This document shows positions 49,449-50,509 of a stretch of 50,509 nucleotides of DNA, piece after piece. The translations under genes and the position numbers were made by a program. Source of the stretch: an uncultured Cuneatibacter sp. GTDB taxonomy: Bacteria; Bacillota; Clostridia; Lachnospirales; Lachnospiraceae. The DNA is taken from positions 1 to 50,509 of the forward strand of contig CAKQHB010000022.1 of the NCBI GenBank assembly GCA_934234215.1, read 5' to 3'. The first letter of the stretch is position 1; the number at the start of each line of letters is the position of its first letter. The notes under the pieces are model-generated. The model worked only from the letters and a program-made list of their open reading frames with translations. It did not search any database and was not told the origin of the DNA.

Positions 49449-50432
49449 ATGGGAAACAGAACTGACAAGCCAAAACAAACAGCTCAGCAACTGATTGCAA
49501 AAATGAAGAATGAAAAAGGAATTCATTTTAAGTATACTTCTGAAAGTGATGCTGAAAACTACTTAACAAATATCAACAACTATCTACGAACAGCCGCATA
49601 TCGAAAAAACTATCAAAAATATCAAAAAGGTGTTAATAACGGTAAATACATCTGCTTAGATTTTGCATATTTGCAGGAATTATCTACTATCGATATGCAT
49701 TTTCGTTTTATTGTATCAAAAATGTGCTTGGACATTGAACATGACTTAAAAGTAAAGATGTTAAAAGACATTGAAAGTGATCCATCTACAGACGGTTACG
49801 ATATTGTCAAAAACTTTTTAGATAAAAATGTTTATATTATCGGGAAACTTGAAGCCAACAGTTCCTCTCCATTTACAAGTGATTTAATACATAAATATTT
49901 TACAATTCAACGCATGCATAATCCAACACGGCAGAAAAGTAAAACCAAAATTGTCGCCTATGATGATTGCCCTGCGTGGGTTTTATTAGAAATGCTTACA
50001 TTTGGCGATTTCATTAAATTTTATGAATTTTATTATTCTTCTGGAGGATTCCAGAAGCTACCTACACCTGTTATAAATTTGGTTAAAAGTCTTCGAAATG
50101 GAGCTGCACATAATAATTGTATTTTAGCAGATTTGGCACATGGAACTTCAAGAGCACCGCAAGAAATAAGTCAGGAAATTTCTAGAATTGCCTCTATAAA
50201 TTCCAATCAGCGGCGAAAGAAATTGTCATGTAGACCTATGTTGGAATTTACTTGTCTGCTTTATGTATACAAATTAGTAGTATCAGATAAAGTAAAGCAT
50301 CATAGAATTCAAGAACTCAACTCTTTATTTTTTGATCGTATGCCTGAGAAAAAATACTTTTTTAAAGATAACGAATTGATTAAAAGCAATTACGAATTTG
50401 CATGTAAGGTTATATCTGCATTTTTTCGATAA
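49449..50432 (+). CDS. Abi_2 family protein (AbiD/AbiF-like abortive infection)
   Basis: 327 residues. The family pattern is recognisable: an N-terminal region with HFKYTSESDAENYLTNINNYLRTAAY, a middle FRFIVSKMCLDIEHDLKVKML, CPAWVLLEMLTFGDFIKFYEF, and the HEPN-type motif RNGAAH (Arg216-His221, R-x4-H). HEPN proteins of this type are usually RNases, and AbiD/AbiF members stop phage growth by acting on the infected cell. The gene is far richer in A and T than the rest of the window and has a weak ribosome site (AGAAAGAAG), both signs of horizontal transfer. No antitoxin or partner is seen before the window ends 77 bases later. Confidence 0.9.
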   Translation: MGNRTDKPKQTAQQLIAKMKNEKGIHFKYTSESDAENYLTNINNYLRTAAYRKNYQKYQKGVNNGKYICLDFAYLQELSTIDMHFRFIVSKMCLDIEHDLKVKMLKDIESDPSTDGYDIVKNFLDKNVYIIGKLEANSSSPFTSDLIHKYFTIQRMHNPTRQKSKTKIVAYDDCPAWVLLEMLTFGDFIKFYEFYYSSGGFQKLPTPVINLVKSLRNGAAHNNCILADLAHGTSRAPQEISQEISRIASINSNQRRKKLSCRPMLEFTCLLYVYKLVVSDKVKHHRIQELNSLFFDRMPEKKYFFKDNELIKSNYEFACKVISAFFR

Positions 50433-50509
50433 GAGACTATGAAAAAAAGTCTGTAAATAGGATTCTTCTATGATGATGGAAGAGAGTGTGATACCCAGAG
50501 CATCATGCT

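Overview
The window looks like a chromosome segment of an anaerobic, low-to-mid GC Firmicute of the class Clostridia, most like a gut Lachnospiraceae. The reasons are strong AGGAGG ribosome sites, sigma-A promoters with 16-18 bp spacers, a complete six-gene Rnf ferredoxin:NAD oxidoreductase operon with an adjacent ApbE, Clostridia-type families (DUF1836, YerC/TrpR-like, DUF1667, DUF2975, CmpB-like permease, GlpP) and a stand-alone iron alcohol dehydrogenase. The genus cannot be fixed from the sequence alone. I see no rRNA, tRNA, CRISPR array or insertion sequence.

Layout. 1-6.2 kb: information and stress genes (rlmD running off the left edge, a small acidic membrane protein, pcrA coupled to pspA, DUF1836, yerC). 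6.2-10.7 kb: a PHP phosphoesterase after a GH28-like beta-helix protein, a TSUP permease and an Old-Yellow-Enzyme-like flavoprotein. 10.8-13.0 kb: a DUF2975-HTH-DUF4173 operon behind a perfect inverted repeat. 13.0-18.6 kb: a MATE exporter, the iron alcohol dehydrogenase with a Rex-like box, an ArsB/CitM-type permease, efp and a HAD phosphatase. 18.6-22.4 kb: a CmpB-like membrane protein with a tandem-repeat tail, coupled to a REC-PAS-GGDEF-EAL protein. 22.6-24.8 kb: an orphan ABC binding lipoprotein and a Gfo/Idh/MocA protein. 24.8-31.8 kb: a GH42 beta-galactosidase downstream of a glycerol-3-phosphate cluster (GlpA-like dehydrogenase, GlpB-like flavoprotein, DUF1667, GlpP), and an esterase. 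31.9-38.5 kb: a second Gfo/Idh/MocA protein converging on an operon of AEC transporter, FG-GAP-like protein and serine hydrolase, then an HTH protein. 38.6-41.5 kb: aldo/keto reductase, RidA and an M20 peptidase. 41.6-48.0 kb: apbE and rnfCDGEAB. 48.2-50.4 kb: a YhfC-like membrane protein with a highly structured leader, and an AT-rich Abi_2 gene that looks recently acquired.

How the genes fit together. Rnf conserves energy from reduced ferredoxin, and ApbE supplies the covalent FMN of RnfG and RnfD. The alcohol dehydrogenase disposes of reducing power. The glp cluster oxidises glycerol-3-phosphate. Its promoter is followed by a strong intrinsic terminator before the first gene, and its last gene encodes the antiterminator GlpP, so the window seems to hold both the regulator and its RNA target. 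A dispersed intergenic module (terminator hairpin, variable inverted repeat, conserved block) occurs at three sites, one of them this glp leader. Other points of interest are the pseudoknot-like leader at 49.1-49.24 kb, the RnfE cysteine/alanine-lysine tail, and two Gfo/Idh/MocA proteins that both lack the family's catalytic lysine.
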